NCBI RefSeq assembly: GCF_019249295.1
Contig: NZ_JAESDH010000020.1
Span: 1 to 64,000, forward strand
Reading direction: 5' to 3'
DNA from: Alteromonas antoniana
GTDB lineage: Bacteria > Pseudomonadota > Gammaproteobacteria > Enterobacterales > Alteromonadaceae
DNA length: 64,000 bases
This document shows positions 1-8,902 of the stretch, one piece after another. The first letter of the stretch is position 1, and each line of letters begins with the position of its first letter. A model generated the notes under the pieces. That model had not been told where the DNA came from. It did no database searches and saw only the letters and a list, made by a program, of their open reading frames with translations. A program made the position numbers and the translations under genes.

Positions 1-35
1 GTGCGCTTAGGTCTTTGATTACTTGAAGTTGTCAT
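1..35 (-). CDS. 5' end of a gene running off the left edge (unknown product)
   Basis: Reading leftward, an ATG at 35 opens a frame of eleven codons (MTTSSNQRPKR) that continues past the window edge. A purine-rich ribosome binding site (AGAGG, complement of 43-47) lies eight bases upstream, which makes the start credible. Too little protein is visible to name it; the Ser/Asn/Arg/Lys-rich start suggests a cytosolic protein. The TonB receptor's terminator lies between it and the gene to the right, so it is probably a separate transcript. Confidence 0.45.
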   Translation of the reverse strand, partial: MTTSSNQRPKR

Positions 36-87
36 AAAGAAGTCCTCTTTATGTCTACGTATTTCAGGACGGGACAATCAGGACAAA

Positions 88-117
88 AAAAGCCGCTGTA
101 ATAGCGGCTTTTTTGTT
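88..117 (-). terminator. Rho-independent terminator after the TonB receptor
   Basis: Perfect seven-base-pair stem AGCCGCT/AGCGGCT (91-97 with 103-109) with a five-base loop. A-run on the left and T-run on the right make it usable in both directions. It sits just past the stop codon of the receptor gene that ends at 132. Confidence 0.8.
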
Positions 118-131
118 AAAGGCATGCCAGC

Positions 132-2396
132 TTAGTAGAAGCTGATCTTCGCTTCAACACCCCAGATGCGAGGCTCATTGATGATCCCCGTCAGGTTGTT
201 AAAGTCGATTGCGCCTTTCACATTGTCTTCATCGGTAATGTTGCGACCGAAAAGTGCAATTGTGTAGTTATGCTCATAGTTTTCGTAACCTATCCTTACG
301 CCACCCTCGAAGTTATCGTCAGTCGTAAACTCAACGGCATCATATAAGAACAGGTTGGTTTCACCCTGGAATGCCCAGTCGGTGAACAGGAAAACTTCGC
401 CAGCATCGCCAACCGGAATGGTGTAGCGCGCAGTAAAGTTAAATATGGTTTCCGGAGCCTGAGGGAACGGATTTCCATCAACAATGGCTACGTTGCCATC
501 CAGGCGAGGATCCAGCACGGTACAGTTTCCTGCGAAGTCTGCAGAAGAGCCGCAAGGCTGCGCAGTAAGCGTGTCATCCTTAATTTCAGTATGGTTGTAG
601 CTGTATCCGCCTGTCAGAGTAAGCTGATCCGTTGCCAGCCACTGCACGTCAATTTCGTAACCGTAACCAACACCTTCATCCGCGTTAACCAGCGAGGTGA
701 AGTTGTTGCCACCACCGATAGCTGAGAACTGCATATCATCTATGGTGTAGTAGAAAGCGGCAGCATTCAGACGCAGCGTGTCTTCCAGTAAATCTGACTT
801 AAAGCCAACTTCGACAGAGTTAATGGTTTCAGCGTCAGCAACTGAAGGCGAGCCTTCAAATGCGACGTCGCGACCCTGAATGGTTTGGGCACGGAAACCG
901 TTAGCATAGCGGGCAAACAACGACGCGCTGTCAGACAGCTCGTAGTTAGCGCTAAGCTCGAAGCTTACCTGACCGTCGTCAACATCGATCGGATCGTAGT
1001 CCTGAATGCTGGCTGCACCTATCACTAAAGCAAAACCGTCTACGTTTTGATCGCCAACACGCAGCGACTTTTCATCGTGGGTATAGCGAATACCGCCGGT
1101 CACGTTCAACTTATCATTGATCTGATAAGAAGACTGGCCGAATACCGCCCAGGTAGTATTTTCATGAAAAACGGTGGTCGCACCGTAGAATCCGTCAATA
1201 CTGGTTACGCTGAAAGAGCTGTCAAAGTAGAACGCACCTACCTGCCAGTTCAGCGCATCTGTGGTATTGCTGGCAAGACGCACTTCTTGCGTGAACTGTT
1301 CCAGATCGTCCAGGTTATCCTGGGTTACCGCAGTAAACGGGATTGGGGCAGGGTAGGCAGTTTCACCAACACCGCTGCCGCCGTCAACATCACCGAGGCT
1401 GTAACCGTCGGCCTCTTCGTAGGCAGTAATGGACGTCAGTTCAAGGTTATCAAATGCGTAGGAAAGCTTCAGTGAAGAACCAAATCCTTCATACTCCTGA
1501 GGATTGTTGTCAGCACCATTCCCGTTCAGGTTGCTATCGTACCACACCGTATCACGGTCATAATTTTCGTTAAGATCGTTGCTGCCTTTATCAAAAACGT
1601 TAGCGCGGAATATGGATGCTGTGCCTTCCAGCTCGCGACCGTGAACGTTCAACAGCGCAGAAAAGTCATCGCTTGGTTGATAAAGTAACTGGGCGCGCCA
1701 GGCTTTCTCGTCAAATCCGCCAAGTGCATCTTTCTGATCGGTGAATCCGTTATCGATATAGTCATCGCGTTCCTGTGACAGTACAGAAATACGGCCAGAC
1801 AAGTCATCAGTTAAGCCGCCGCCGACAGCACCTTCGAAATTCATCGTGCCGTACGAACCAAAGCCGGCTTTCGCATAGCCTTCAAAATCCTGCGTTGGCT
1901 TCACGGTATCGAATTTTATAATGCCTGCCGTGGTGTTACGACCAAACAGCGTCCCTTGCGGGCCACGAAGTACTTCTACCTGCTGTACGTCAAACAGCGG
2001 GAAACTTTTCAGTACCACGTTTTCCATGACGACTTCGTCCATGACAATCGAAACCGGTTGTGACGCCGCCAAATCGAAATCGGTGTTTCCCAGACCGCGA
2101 ATGTAAAAACGCGGTGCGACACGCCCGTTAGAGGATTCCGCATACAATCCTGGCACACGTACAGCCAGCTCCAGAATATCGCCACCACCAGAAAACAGGC
2201 TTTCAAATTTCTCACCACTAAGTGTGGCAATAGAAATTGGAACTTCCTGAATGGACTGGGTGCGCTTCTGAGCCGTTACAGTAATTTTCTCAAGCATGGC
2301 CTCTTTTTTTTGTTGTTCTTCTTGTTGAGCCAGTGCGGGGGTGCTTAACGCGGCACTAATTGCCAACGCCAGCGTTGCTAATCTGTGTGTTCTCAT
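132..2396 (-). CDS. TonB-dependent outer-membrane receptor
   Basis: A 754-residue outer-membrane beta-barrel receptor that would import a ligand using energy from TonB-ExbB-ExbD. The start at 2396 gives a clean signal peptide (MRTHRLATLALAISAALS, then PALA before the mature end); an upstream in-frame ATG would put 18 unlikely residues before it. The mature protein opens with the plug region (ITVTAQKRTQSIQEVPISI, QVEVLRGPQGTLFGRNTTAG), followed by barrel strands, and ends in an aromatic residue (KISFY), as expected for BAM-assembled barrels. The ligand cannot be told from sequence. It resembles the broad Alteromonas/sphingomonad receptor class used for plant- or algae-derived compounds and siderophores. 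An AraC-type regulator lies directly upstream in the same direction, but no shared regulation can be demonstrated. Confidence 0.93.
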   Translation of the reverse strand: MRTHRLATLALAISAALSTPALAQQEEQQKKEAMLEKITVTAQKRTQSIQEVPISIATLSGEKFESLFSGGGDILELAVRVPGLYAESSNGRVAPRFYIRGLGNTDFDLAASQPVSIVMDEVVMENVVLKSFPLFDVQQVEVLRGPQGTLFGRNTTAGIIKFDTVKPTQDFEGYAKAGFGSYGTMNFEGAVGGGLTDDLSGRISVLSQERDDYIDNGFTDQKDALGGFDEKAWRAQLLYQPSDDFSALLNVHGRELEGTASIFRANVFDKGSNDLNENYDRDTVWYDSNLNGNGADNNPQEYEGFGSSLKLSYAFDNLELTSITAYEEADGYSLGDVDGGSGVGETAYPAPIPFTAVTQDNLDDLEQFTQEVRLASNTTDALNWQVGAFYFDSSFSVTSIDGFYGATTVFHENTTWAVFGQSSYQINDKLNVTGGIRYTHDEKSLRVGDQNVDGFALVIGAASIQDYDPIDVDDGQVSFELSANYELSDSASLFARYANGFRAQTIQGRDVAFEGSPSVADAETINSVEVGFKSDLLEDTLRLNAAAFYYTIDDMQFSAIGGGNNFTSLVNADEGVGYGYEIDVQWLATDQLTLTGGYSYNHTEIKDDTLTAQPCGSSADFAGNCTVLDPRLDGNVAIVDGNPFPQAPETIFNFTARYTIPVGDAGEVFLFTDWAFQGETNLFLYDAVEFTTDDNFEGGVRIGYENYEHNYTIALFGRNITDEDNVKGAIDFNNLTGIINEPRIWGVEAKISFY

Positions 2397-2552
2397 TTGT
2401 CCACCAAGAGTGTTGATCGTTATTGTGGGGGTATGTGTGCAGATATGCACGCGGGTATATACTTTACACGAAAACGTTACAGAAGGCGTAGTAAAATTAA
2501 ACAGGTGTGAGAGTGATGACCTTTTTTCATTATTTAAGTCCCAACCCTTCGG

Positions 2553-2652
2553 GCAGTGGCCAGTTTTGCATCATACTGCTCACAAATTCGCTTATTTAGA
2601 CCCACTAAACTACGCTCATTCGCGATTGTCTGATGCAAAACTGACCGACTGC
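2553..2652. repeat. Long imperfect inverted repeat of unknown role
   Basis: Two arms share a perfect 13-base inverted match (CAGTTTTGCATCA at 2561-2573, its complement at 2631-2643). The match continues imperfectly outward (GCAGT, 2553-2557, against ACTGC, 2648-2652). The 57-base centre holds a smaller TTTAG...CTAAA hairpin. It lies after the AraC-type gene and before the receptor's start. No T-run follows, so a simple terminator is not obvious. It could be a small repeat element (REP/MITE-like), an RNA structure in the receptor leader, or a cassette-like recombination site. Confidence 0.6.
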
Positions 2653-2680
2653 ATGAAATATGAACAAAGGTCAACACTCT

Positions 2681-3700
2681 CTAGTGGCGCATAAACTTAC
2701 TCCGGTACTGTGATGGTGCCAGGCCTGTATGGCGCTTAAATAGCCGTGTAAAGGAGCTGATATCTTCATAGCCGATGATAGTCACAATTTTCTCCAGTGA
2801 CCACGGCCGCGTCTCCAGATATTTGCGGGCCTGTTCCAGTCGTAATGACTGCAAATATTGCAGTGGCGTCACACCACAGGCCTGTTTGAATCGTCTCATC
2901 ATGGTTCTTGGCGTCATGTTATGATCTCTGGCGAGCGCATCTATTGAGAGCTTTTTCGCAAAATTCTGCTCCATGTATTCCTGAATGGCGAGGATATCGT
3001 TATCCTGATGAAACTTGTGTTGCCTGCTGCCAGCGTAAACATTCTGGTTAGGTCGGGTGAGATCCAGTACATGGGATTTTGCAGTGTCACTGGCCACCTG
3101 ATGACCGCAATAACGTTCTATCAGCATCAGCGATAAATCGAACCAGGCCATACCGCCACCCGCGCAGAAAAGATTGTTCTGTTGCGTCACCATCTTCTCT
3201 GCCTGCAGATTCACCTGAGGAAACCGTGCTCGAAAAGCATCTGCATAACCCCAGTGTGTCGTTGCTACTTTGCCGTCCAGCACGCCCGCAGCAGCGAGTA
3301 AAAACGCCCCGGTGCAATTGCCGGCAATGTCAGCGCCTGTGCGCAGGAGGCGCTTGAGGTGAACGTGGATCCCGGTTGTCTGTTCAAGCACTTTGTCCAG
3401 ATCGCCACCAATGGTCGGCACAATCAGTAAATCGGTATGTCGGACATCTTCAAGTGCAATATGTGGCTTCAGGGAAAGCTGGTTGATGCAGGTTACCGGT
3501 GCACCATGTAAGGTCGCTAACTGTACATTAAATTGTGGCGTTACTTTTTGTTGATGGATCCGCTGCCAGCTGATCCCCGCTAACGCAAACAAGTCCAGCG
3601 CGCCGGTAATGGCTGAAGACAGGGCGTGGTCAAACCCAATGATAGTTACGGTGAATGGTGCAGGGGTACTTTGCATAACTTTCTCTGATGATGAAGCCAT
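2681..3700 (-). CDS. AraC-family regulator with DJ-1/PfpI-like sensor domain (GlxA/FtrA type)
   Basis: A 339-residue transcription factor. The N-terminal two thirds are a DJ-1/PfpI (class I glutamine amidotransferase-like) fold with a cysteine in AGNCTGAFLLA at the nucleophile-elbow position. Family members use this fold for ligand sensing and usually lack protease activity. The last 100 residues are an AraC HTH pair (LSIDALARDHNMTPRTMMRRF; GYEDISSFTRLFKRHTGLAPSQYR). The gene is divergent from the acyl-CoA dehydrogenase operon starting at 3808, and two palindromes sit between them, so it is the best candidate regulator of that operon and of itself. The start at 3700 has a weak ribosome binding site; an ATG at 3676 is an alternative that removes eight residues. 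Confidence 0.88.
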   Translation of the reverse strand: MASSSEKVMQSTPAPFTVTIIGFDHALSSAITGALDLFALAGISWQRIHQQKVTPQFNVQLATLHGAPVTCINQLSLKPHIALEDVRHTDLLIVPTIGGDLDKVLEQTTGIHVHLKRLLRTGADIAGNCTGAFLLAAAGVLDGKVATTHWGYADAFRARFPQVNLQAEKMVTQQNNLFCAGGGMAWFDLSLMLIERYCGHQVASDTAKSHVLDLTRPNQNVYAGSRQHKFHQDNDILAIQEYMEQNFAKKLSIDALARDHNMTPRTMMRRFKQACGVTPLQYLQSLRLEQARKYLETRPWSLEKIVTIIGYEDISSFTRLFKRHTGLAPSQYRSKFMRH

Positions 3701-3729
3701 TACTCTGATTAATAGTTGGCAGTATTGGC

Positions 3730-3781
3730 CACAATTGTGTCATTAACGACAATCTTGGCACGAACCGTATTGTGACACAAT
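3730..3781. promoter_or_regulatory. Two related palindromes between regulator and operon
   Basis: CACAATTGTG (3730-3739) is a perfect ten-base palindrome. ATTGTGACACAAT (3769-3781) is palindromic around a single central base. Both are built from the same CACAAT/ATTGTG half-sites, and their centres are about 40 bases apart, near four helical turns, so a protein could bind both on one DNA face. They lie between the divergent AraC-type gene (start 3700) and the operon start (3808). This is a sequence observation; binding by that regulator is inferred. Confidence 0.55.
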
Positions 3782-3807
3782 GCATTAACATTTTCGGAGG
3801 ACAGAAC

Positions 3808-5613
3808 ATGGCCGATCAACTTATTCCCAGACGGGAACTGGAATTTCAGTTGTACGAAGTGCTGGATACGGAAGCGCTTTGCCAGCATGAGCGATTCAGC
3901 GAACATTCAAAAGAGATTTTTAATGCGACGATGGATACCGCTGAAAAGCTTGCGGAGGACCTGTTTTTGCCGCATAACGCCAAAGCCGATATCCACGAGC
4001 CGACATTTGACGGTAAAAAAGTGACTATGCTTGATGATGTGAAGCGCGCATTTGATCATTATCGCGAAGCCGGGTTTATTGCCGGACATTTTGATTTTGA
4101 AGATGGTGGTATGCAATTGCCTGATACGGTAATGAAAGCCTGTGCGGGTTACTTTCTGGCAGCCAATCCCTCAACGACAGCATACCCGTTCCTGACAGCC
4201 GCTGCGGCCAACGTGATCAAACATTTTGCCAGTGAACAGATTCAAAGTCAGTTTTTGCCACGTATGTTAACCGGCGATTTCACCGGTACTATGGCGCTCA
4301 CTGAACCTCACGCGGGCTCTGCTCTTACTGATATCCGCACCACCGCAAGGCCAGCGGAAGACGGCAGTTATCGTCTGAAAGGCAGTAAGCTGTATATTTC
4401 TGCCGGAGAACACGAGTTATCCGACAATATTGTGCACCTGGTACTGGCGAAAATTCCCGGCGGGCCTCCTGGTGTAAAAGGCATTTCGTTGTTTGTGGTA
4501 CCAAAGTACCGCTTAGATGAAAACGGCGAGCCTGCTCAGCGTAACGATGTCACGCTGGCAGGTCTGGTACATAAGATGGGTTACCGGGGCACGACGTCTA
4601 CCGCACTGACATTTGGTGAGAATGACGACTGTCACGGCTACATTGTGGGTGAGCCGCACCAGGGACTTCGTTATATGTTCATGATGATGAACGAAGCACG
4701 AATTGGTGTTGGCTACGGCGCGGCAATGATTGGCTACCGCGGCTATCGCTACTCGCTTGAGTATGCAAAAGACCGCACGCAGGGTAGGGCCGCACCGAAC
4801 CTGGCACAGGAGGATCCGCCAAGTCCGATTATCCAGCATGGTGATGTCAAACGTATGTTGCTGGCACAAAAAGCCTATTGCGAAGGCGGCATGGCGCTGT
4901 GTCTTTATGGAACACGTCTAATTGACAGCATTACGACGGCGGCTTCAGAAGAGGAGAAAACCGAACTGAGTCAGCTGCTAGACTTACTTACCCCAGTATT
5001 TAAGGCCTGGCCTTCAGAATTCGGGCCGAAAGCCAACGATCTGGCAATACAAGTGCTTGGTGGCGCCGGCTATACCCGCGAGTATCCGGTAGAGCAGTGC
5101 TGGCGCGATAACCGCCTTAATCCCATTCACGAAGGCACAAACGGCATTCAGGCGCTGGATCTGTTAGGCAGAAAACTCTGGCAGGCGGATGGACAGGGGC
5201 TGAAAACGCTGATGAAGTTCGTGATGGCAGATATCAAGCGTGCAGAAACAACGAAAACGCAAAAGCTGGTCGAGGGCCTGACGCCTTACCTTGATGCACT
5301 GGAAAAAGCTATTACGCAAAGTGCCGCTGAGCTCAGAAGTGAAAAGGCACCAACGTTGCTGACCAATGCCAGCTGTTTTCTGAATCTTTTCTCCAGCTGT
5401 GTCGTAAGCTGGATATGGCTCAGGCAAGCCATCTTGGCTGATAAAGCCCTTACCGAACGTGAGCTTACCGATGATGATAAGGCGTTCTATGAAGGTAAAA
5501 TGGCTGCCGCGAATTACTTTATTTTCTGGGAATTGCCGCTGACAGAGCGGGATATCCGGGTCTTGAAAACGCAGGATGAGACCTGCAATAACGTACAAGC
5601 TGATTTTTTCTAA
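3808..5613 (+). CDS. Acyl-CoA dehydrogenase family protein with extended C-terminus
   Basis: A 601-residue flavoenzyme expected to introduce the alpha-beta double bond into an acyl-CoA thioester. The start at 3808 is set by a strong GGAGG eight bases upstream; an earlier in-frame ATG has no such site. It shows the usual middle region (TGTMALTEPHAGSALTDI), the substrate/FAD segment (LVHKMGYRGTTSTALTF) and the C-terminal GGAGYTREYPVEQCWRDNR region with IHEGTNGIQALDLLGRK. Beyond residue 470 comes the extra helical domain found in the roughly 600-residue subfamily. It heads an operon with an MDR oxidoreductase and two SDRs, all closely spaced, pointing to breakdown of a particular acid, alcohol or ketone rather than general beta-oxidation, since a separate fadE lies at 46.0 kb. 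Substrate unknown. Confidence 0.93.
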   Translation: MADQLIPRRELEFQLYEVLDTEALCQHERFSEHSKEIFNATMDTAEKLAEDLFLPHNAKADIHEPTFDGKKVTMLDDVKRAFDHYREAGFIAGHFDFEDGGMQLPDTVMKACAGYFLAANPSTTAYPFLTAAAANVIKHFASEQIQSQFLPRMLTGDFTGTMALTEPHAGSALTDIRTTARPAEDGSYRLKGSKLYISAGEHELSDNIVHLVLAKIPGGPPGVKGISLFVVPKYRLDENGEPAQRNDVTLAGLVHKMGYRGTTSTALTFGENDDCHGYIVGEPHQGLRYMFMMMNEARIGVGYGAAMIGYRGYRYSLEYAKDRTQGRAAPNLAQEDPPSPIIQHGDVKRMLLAQKAYCEGGMALCLYGTRLIDSITTAASEEEKTELSQLLDLLTPVFKAWPSEFGPKANDLAIQVLGGAGYTREYPVEQCWRDNRLNPIHEGTNGIQALDLLGRKLWQADGQGLKTLMKFVMADIKRAETTKTQKLVEGLTPYLDALEKAITQSAAELRSEKAPTLLTNASCFLNLFSSCVVSWIWLRQAILADKALTERELTDDDKAFYEGKMAAANYFIFWELPLTERDIRVLKTQDETCNNVQADFF

Positions 5614-5625
5614 AAGGATACACCT

Positions 5626-6633
5626 ATGCAATATAAACAATGGCAACTTGCCTCGCGTCCTGTTGGTGAACCTACAAAGGATAACTGGAAGCTCGAAACC
5701 GTTTCGCTTCCGGATGTGAAAGACGGTGAAATAGCGGTAAAAATTGAATACATCTCATTAGATCCCGCAATGCGTGGCTGGATGAACGACGGAAAATCCT
5801 ACATTGAGCCGGTGCAAATTGGGGATGTAATGCGCGCAGGTACGGTAGGCGAGGTTATTGAGTCTAAAGCCGAAGGCTTTGCTAAAGGTGACAAAGTTTA
5901 CGGTAACTTTGGTGTTCAGGAATATGCCGTAGTCAGTGCTAAAGGCATCCATAAGGTGGATCCTACACTTGCACCTCTGCCACGGTATCTTGGCGTGTTG
6001 GGTATGCCGGGCATGACAGCGTATTTTGGTCTGCTCAAAACCGGTGAGCCGAAAGAAGGAGAAACCGTGGTGGTATCTGGCGCAGCGGGTGCTGTGGGCA
6101 CGGTAGTGGGGCAGATTGCAAAAATTAAAGGGTGTCGCGTTGTCGGTATTGCTGGCGGCAAAGAGAAATGCGATTACCTGGTGAATGAACTGGGCTTTGA
6201 CGCTGCCATCGATTACAAAAATGGTTCAGTGAAAGACGGCCTGAAAGAACACTGTCCTAAAGGTGTCGATGTGTACTTCGACAATGTGGGCGGCGATATT
6301 CTTGATGATGTACTCACCCGAATTAACCTGCGAGCCCGGATCGTGATTTGTGGCGCGATCAGTCAGTACAACAACACCACGCCGGTGAAAGGGCCATCTA
6401 ACTATCTGTCGCTGCTGGTAAACCGTGCGAAGATGGAAGGCATCGTGGTGTTTGATAATGCAAAGAACTACGGTGACGCTGCCCGTGATATGGCTGGCTG
6501 GATCGGCGAAGGCAAGCTCAAGGCCAAGGAACACGTTGTAGAGGGACTGGAAACCTTCCCTGAAACGTTGATGATGCTGTTCCGCGGCGAGAACTTTGGC
6601 AAGTTAGTGCTGAAAGTGGAGCATGAAGACTAA
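5626..6633 (+). CDS. Zinc-independent NADP-dependent oxidoreductase (MDR superfamily, CurA-like)
   Basis: A 335-residue medium-chain dehydrogenase/reductase. The N-terminal catalytic domain has the YISLDPAMRGWMND signature of the leukotriene B4 dehydrogenase/curcumin reductase group. The Rossmann domain carries VSGAAGAVGTVVGQIAK, then FDNVGGDILD. The zinc-binding cysteines of classical alcohol dehydrogenases are absent. Members reduce alpha-beta unsaturated ketones or aldehydes with NADPH. It begins 12 bases after the acyl-CoA dehydrogenase, with an AAGGA ribosome binding site, and its stop overlaps the next start by one base (TAATG), implying translational coupling. Confidence 0.93.
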   Translation: MQYKQWQLASRPVGEPTKDNWKLETVSLPDVKDGEIAVKIEYISLDPAMRGWMNDGKSYIEPVQIGDVMRAGTVGEVIESKAEGFAKGDKVYGNFGVQEYAVVSAKGIHKVDPTLAPLPRYLGVLGMPGMTAYFGLLKTGEPKEGETVVVSGAAGAVGTVVGQIAKIKGCRVVGIAGGKEKCDYLVNELGFDAAIDYKNGSVKDGLKEHCPKGVDVYFDNVGGDILDDVLTRINLRARIVICGAISQYNNTTPVKGPSNYLSLLVNRAKMEGIVVFDNAKNYGDAARDMAGWIGEGKLKAKEHVVEGLETFPETLMMLFRGENFGKLVLKVEHED

Positions 6634-7394
6634 TGGCAGCTGACGTTAAAGGTAAACATATTCTGATTACCGGCGGCGGTTCTGGCATAGGCGCAGCAAG
6701 TGCTGCGTTGCTTGCCGGTCGTGGTGCCCGGATAGGCGTGGCAGATATTAAATCAGACACTGCCAGTGCGATAGCCAAAGCGATTGTGGATAACGGTGGC
6801 GATGCCTATGCGCTTACTGTCGATGTCGCCGACGCTGATTCCGTTGCCACAATGTTCAGCGATGCCATCGCGCAGCACGGTGATGTTGACGTTCTGATCA
6901 ATAACGCAGGAATCGATCATTTTCCATCGCCAATGGCTGACGTTGAGGATGCCGTCTTTCTGAAGAACGTACAGGTTAACCTCGCGGGAACCTGGTTTTG
7001 TATGAAGCAGGCGATAAAGCACATGCTGGTGAACGGTAAAGGGCAGATCATCAACATCGCATCTGTGGCCGGCCTGCGATCCGCGCCTCGAGTGAGCGCA
7101 TACAGCGCCAGCAAGCATGGCGTTATCGGCCTGACCAAATCTGCCGCTGTTGAATATGCGCGAATGAATATTCGTATTAATGCGGTTTGTCCCAGTTTTG
7201 TGGATACGCCAATGGTACAGGGCGTGCTATCTCATCTTGATGAGCGTGGACAAAGACAGATTGTTGGGGCAAACCCGATGAAGCGACTGGGTAAGCCGGA
7301 AGAGATCGCCAACGCCATCGCCTGGTTATGTAGCGATGAGTCCTCCTTTATGACAGGACAGTCTGTTGTATTGGATGGCGGCATGTTGGCGTAA
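6633..7394 (+). CDS. Short-chain dehydrogenase/reductase (first of two)
   Basis: A 253-residue classical SDR. Visible are the NAD(P) glycine motif TGGGSGIG near residue 14, the acidic residue VADIKSD at the end of the second strand (which favours NAD over NADP), the NNAG motif, a serine in NIASVAG, the catalytic YxxxK in YSASKHG, and a C-terminal FMTGQSVVLDGG. It oxidises or reduces a hydroxyl/keto group in the pathway of this operon. Its start overlaps the stop of the preceding oxidoreductase by one base. The exact substrate cannot be deduced; 3-hydroxyacyl or secondary alcohol substrates fit the neighbouring acyl-CoA dehydrogenase. Confidence 0.92.
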   Translation: MAADVKGKHILITGGGSGIGAASAALLAGRGARIGVADIKSDTASAIAKAIVDNGGDAYALTVDVADADSVATMFSDAIAQHGDVDVLINNAGIDHFPSPMADVEDAVFLKNVQVNLAGTWFCMKQAIKHMLVNGKGQIINIASVAGLRSAPRVSAYSASKHGVIGLTKSAAVEYARMNIRINAVCPSFVDTPMVQGVLSHLDERGQRQIVGANPMKRLGKPEEIANAIAWLCSDESSFMTGQSVVLDGGMLA

Positions 7395-7408
7395 ACAAGG
7401 AGAACACT

Positions 7409-8170
7409 ATGAGTAAGTTATTTGATTTAACAGGAAAGGTGGCTCTGGTCACTGGTGCAAGTCGTGGGATTGGTGAATCTATCGCCAAATTGTTAGCGGA
7501 ATATGGCGCCCATGTCATTGTCTCCAGTCGTAAGATTGATGGCTGTGAAGCTGTCGCCAGCGCGATTCGCGATGCAGGAGGCAAAGCCTCTGCTTATGCA
7601 TGTCATGTAGGTGACATGGATCAGATTACTGAGATCTTTGATCACATAAAGCAAACCCACGGCCAACTGGATATTCTGGTGAATAATGCTGCGGCCAATC
7701 CTTACTTCGGCCATATACTGGATACCGACCTGGGGGCATTCAACAAGACGGTTGAAGTCAATGTGCGAGGCTATTTCTTTATGTCAGTAGAAGCTGGCAA
7801 AATAATGAAAGAGCAGGGTGGTGGTGTCATTCTTAACACGGCATCGGTAAATGGTATCGTACCTGGTGATATGCAGGGGATTTATTCGATTACCAAAGCG
7901 GCTGTTATCAGTATGACCAAGTCGTTTGCTAAAGAATGTGGTCCGCTGAATATCCGGGTTAATGCGCTGTTACCTGGTCTCACCGACACCAAGTTTGCAT
8001 CCGCGCTTACCACTAACGACCAAATCCTGAAAAAAGCACTCAAGCAGATCCCGCTTGGCCGTGTGGCTCAGCCTGACGAAATGGCAGGCACAGTGCTCTA
8101 TCTGGTTTCTGATGCATCAAGTTATACCACCGGCACTACCGTGACAGTAGACGGCGGAATGCTGGCATAA
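7409..8170 (+). CDS. Short-chain dehydrogenase/reductase (second of two)
   Basis: A 253-residue classical SDR, the same length as its neighbour but clearly different in sequence. It has TGASRGIGE, an Ser-Ser-Arg-Lys stretch after strand two (VIVSSRKID) that favours NADP binding, NNAAANPYFGH in place of the usual NNAG, NTASVNG, YSITKAAV as the catalytic Tyr-Lys, and the closing TTGTTVTVDGG. A GGAGA ribosome binding site precedes the ATG by six bases. Two SDRs of opposite predicted cofactor preference in one operon suggest two separate redox steps or stereochemical inversion. It is the last gene of the operon and is followed by a hairpin. Confidence 0.92.
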   Translation: MSKLFDLTGKVALVTGASRGIGESIAKLLAEYGAHVIVSSRKIDGCEAVASAIRDAGGKASAYACHVGDMDQITEIFDHIKQTHGQLDILVNNAAANPYFGHILDTDLGAFNKTVEVNVRGYFFMSVEAGKIMKEQGGGVILNTASVNGIVPGDMQGIYSITKAAVISMTKSFAKECGPLNIRVNALLPGLTDTKFASALTTNDQILKKALKQIPLGRVAQPDEMAGTVLYLVSDASSYTTGTTVTVDGGMLA

Positions 8171-8176
8171 ACCGCT

Positions 8177-8217
8177 ATTGCCTGTGTGCGCGGTTAACAC
8201 GTTGGCGCACAGGCAAT
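8177..8217 (+). terminator. Hairpin at the end of the four-gene operon
   Basis: ATTGCCTGTGTGCGC (8177-8191) pairs with GCGCACAGGCAAT (8205-8217) apart from a small bulge, with a 13-base loop. The T-run is missing, so it may act as a 3' stabiliser or a weak terminator. Confidence 0.5.
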
Positions 8218-8410
8218 GACTTACCCAAAAAAGCTGCTATGCAGGGGTCACCACGCTCTGCATAGCGCGAAACAGTAACGTAATCGACTATCCTTCCTGA
8301 TTAGGTCATGGACGCGCTACTCTCCTGTTAACGTTATTTACTGAATCTCTGCTGGTATCAGCGAAGTTGTGGCTTTAGACTTAGCATGATCATGACAAAG
8401 AGACGATGAT

Positions 8411-8854
8411 ATGCAGATTTGGGTTGACGCTGATTCCTGCCCCGGCGTGGTAAAAGAGATCCTGTTTAAAGCCGCACGTCGCACAGGCGTTACGCTTACT
8501 CTGGTTGCTAACCATCCTATGCGTGTTCCGCCGGATAAGAATATTGCCTTTATGAGCGTAAGCAGCGGCTTTGACGTTGCCGATGATCTTATCGTAGAAC
8601 GCTGCGCGCCCGGCGATCTGGTGATCACCTCTGATATTCCCTTAGCTTCTGATTTGCTTGCTAAGGGCGCTCGCGCCCTGAACTCCCGCGGGGATGAATT
8701 TGACCGCTCGACGATTAGAGCGGCATTGACAATGCGTGACTTCATGGAAACGATGCGCAGTAGCGGTGAGCGCACTGGCGGCCCCAAAGCCTTTTCTCAA
8801 AAAGATAAGCAGAACTTTGCGAATGCATTAGATCGCATACTTGCTTCAGCCTGA
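8411..8854 (+). CDS. yaiI: YaiI/YqxD family protein (UPF0178, DUF188)
   Basis: A 147-residue protein of the widely conserved but uncharacterised UPF0178 family, close to the length of E. coli YaiI. The family's hallmarks are plain: [18 protein letters not shown] at the start, [10 protein letters not shown], then [19 protein letters not shown] and NSRGDEF. The conserved aspartates resemble a PIN/NYN-like nuclease fold, which is an inference only. It is a single gene with no operon partner: a hairpin lies upstream and the next gene runs in the opposite direction. Confidence 0.93.
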   Translation: MQIWVDADSCPGVVKEILFKAARRTGVTLTLVANHPMRVPPDKNIAFMSVSSGFDVADDLIVERCAPGDLVITSDIPLASDLLAKGARALNSRGDEFDRSTIRAALTMRDFMETMRSSGERTGGPKAFSQKDKQNFANALDRILASA

Positions 8855-8902
8855 GCGTTTGCGCCAACCTGCAATGTAGTATACGCCCTGAATGGGCCCA
8901 CA

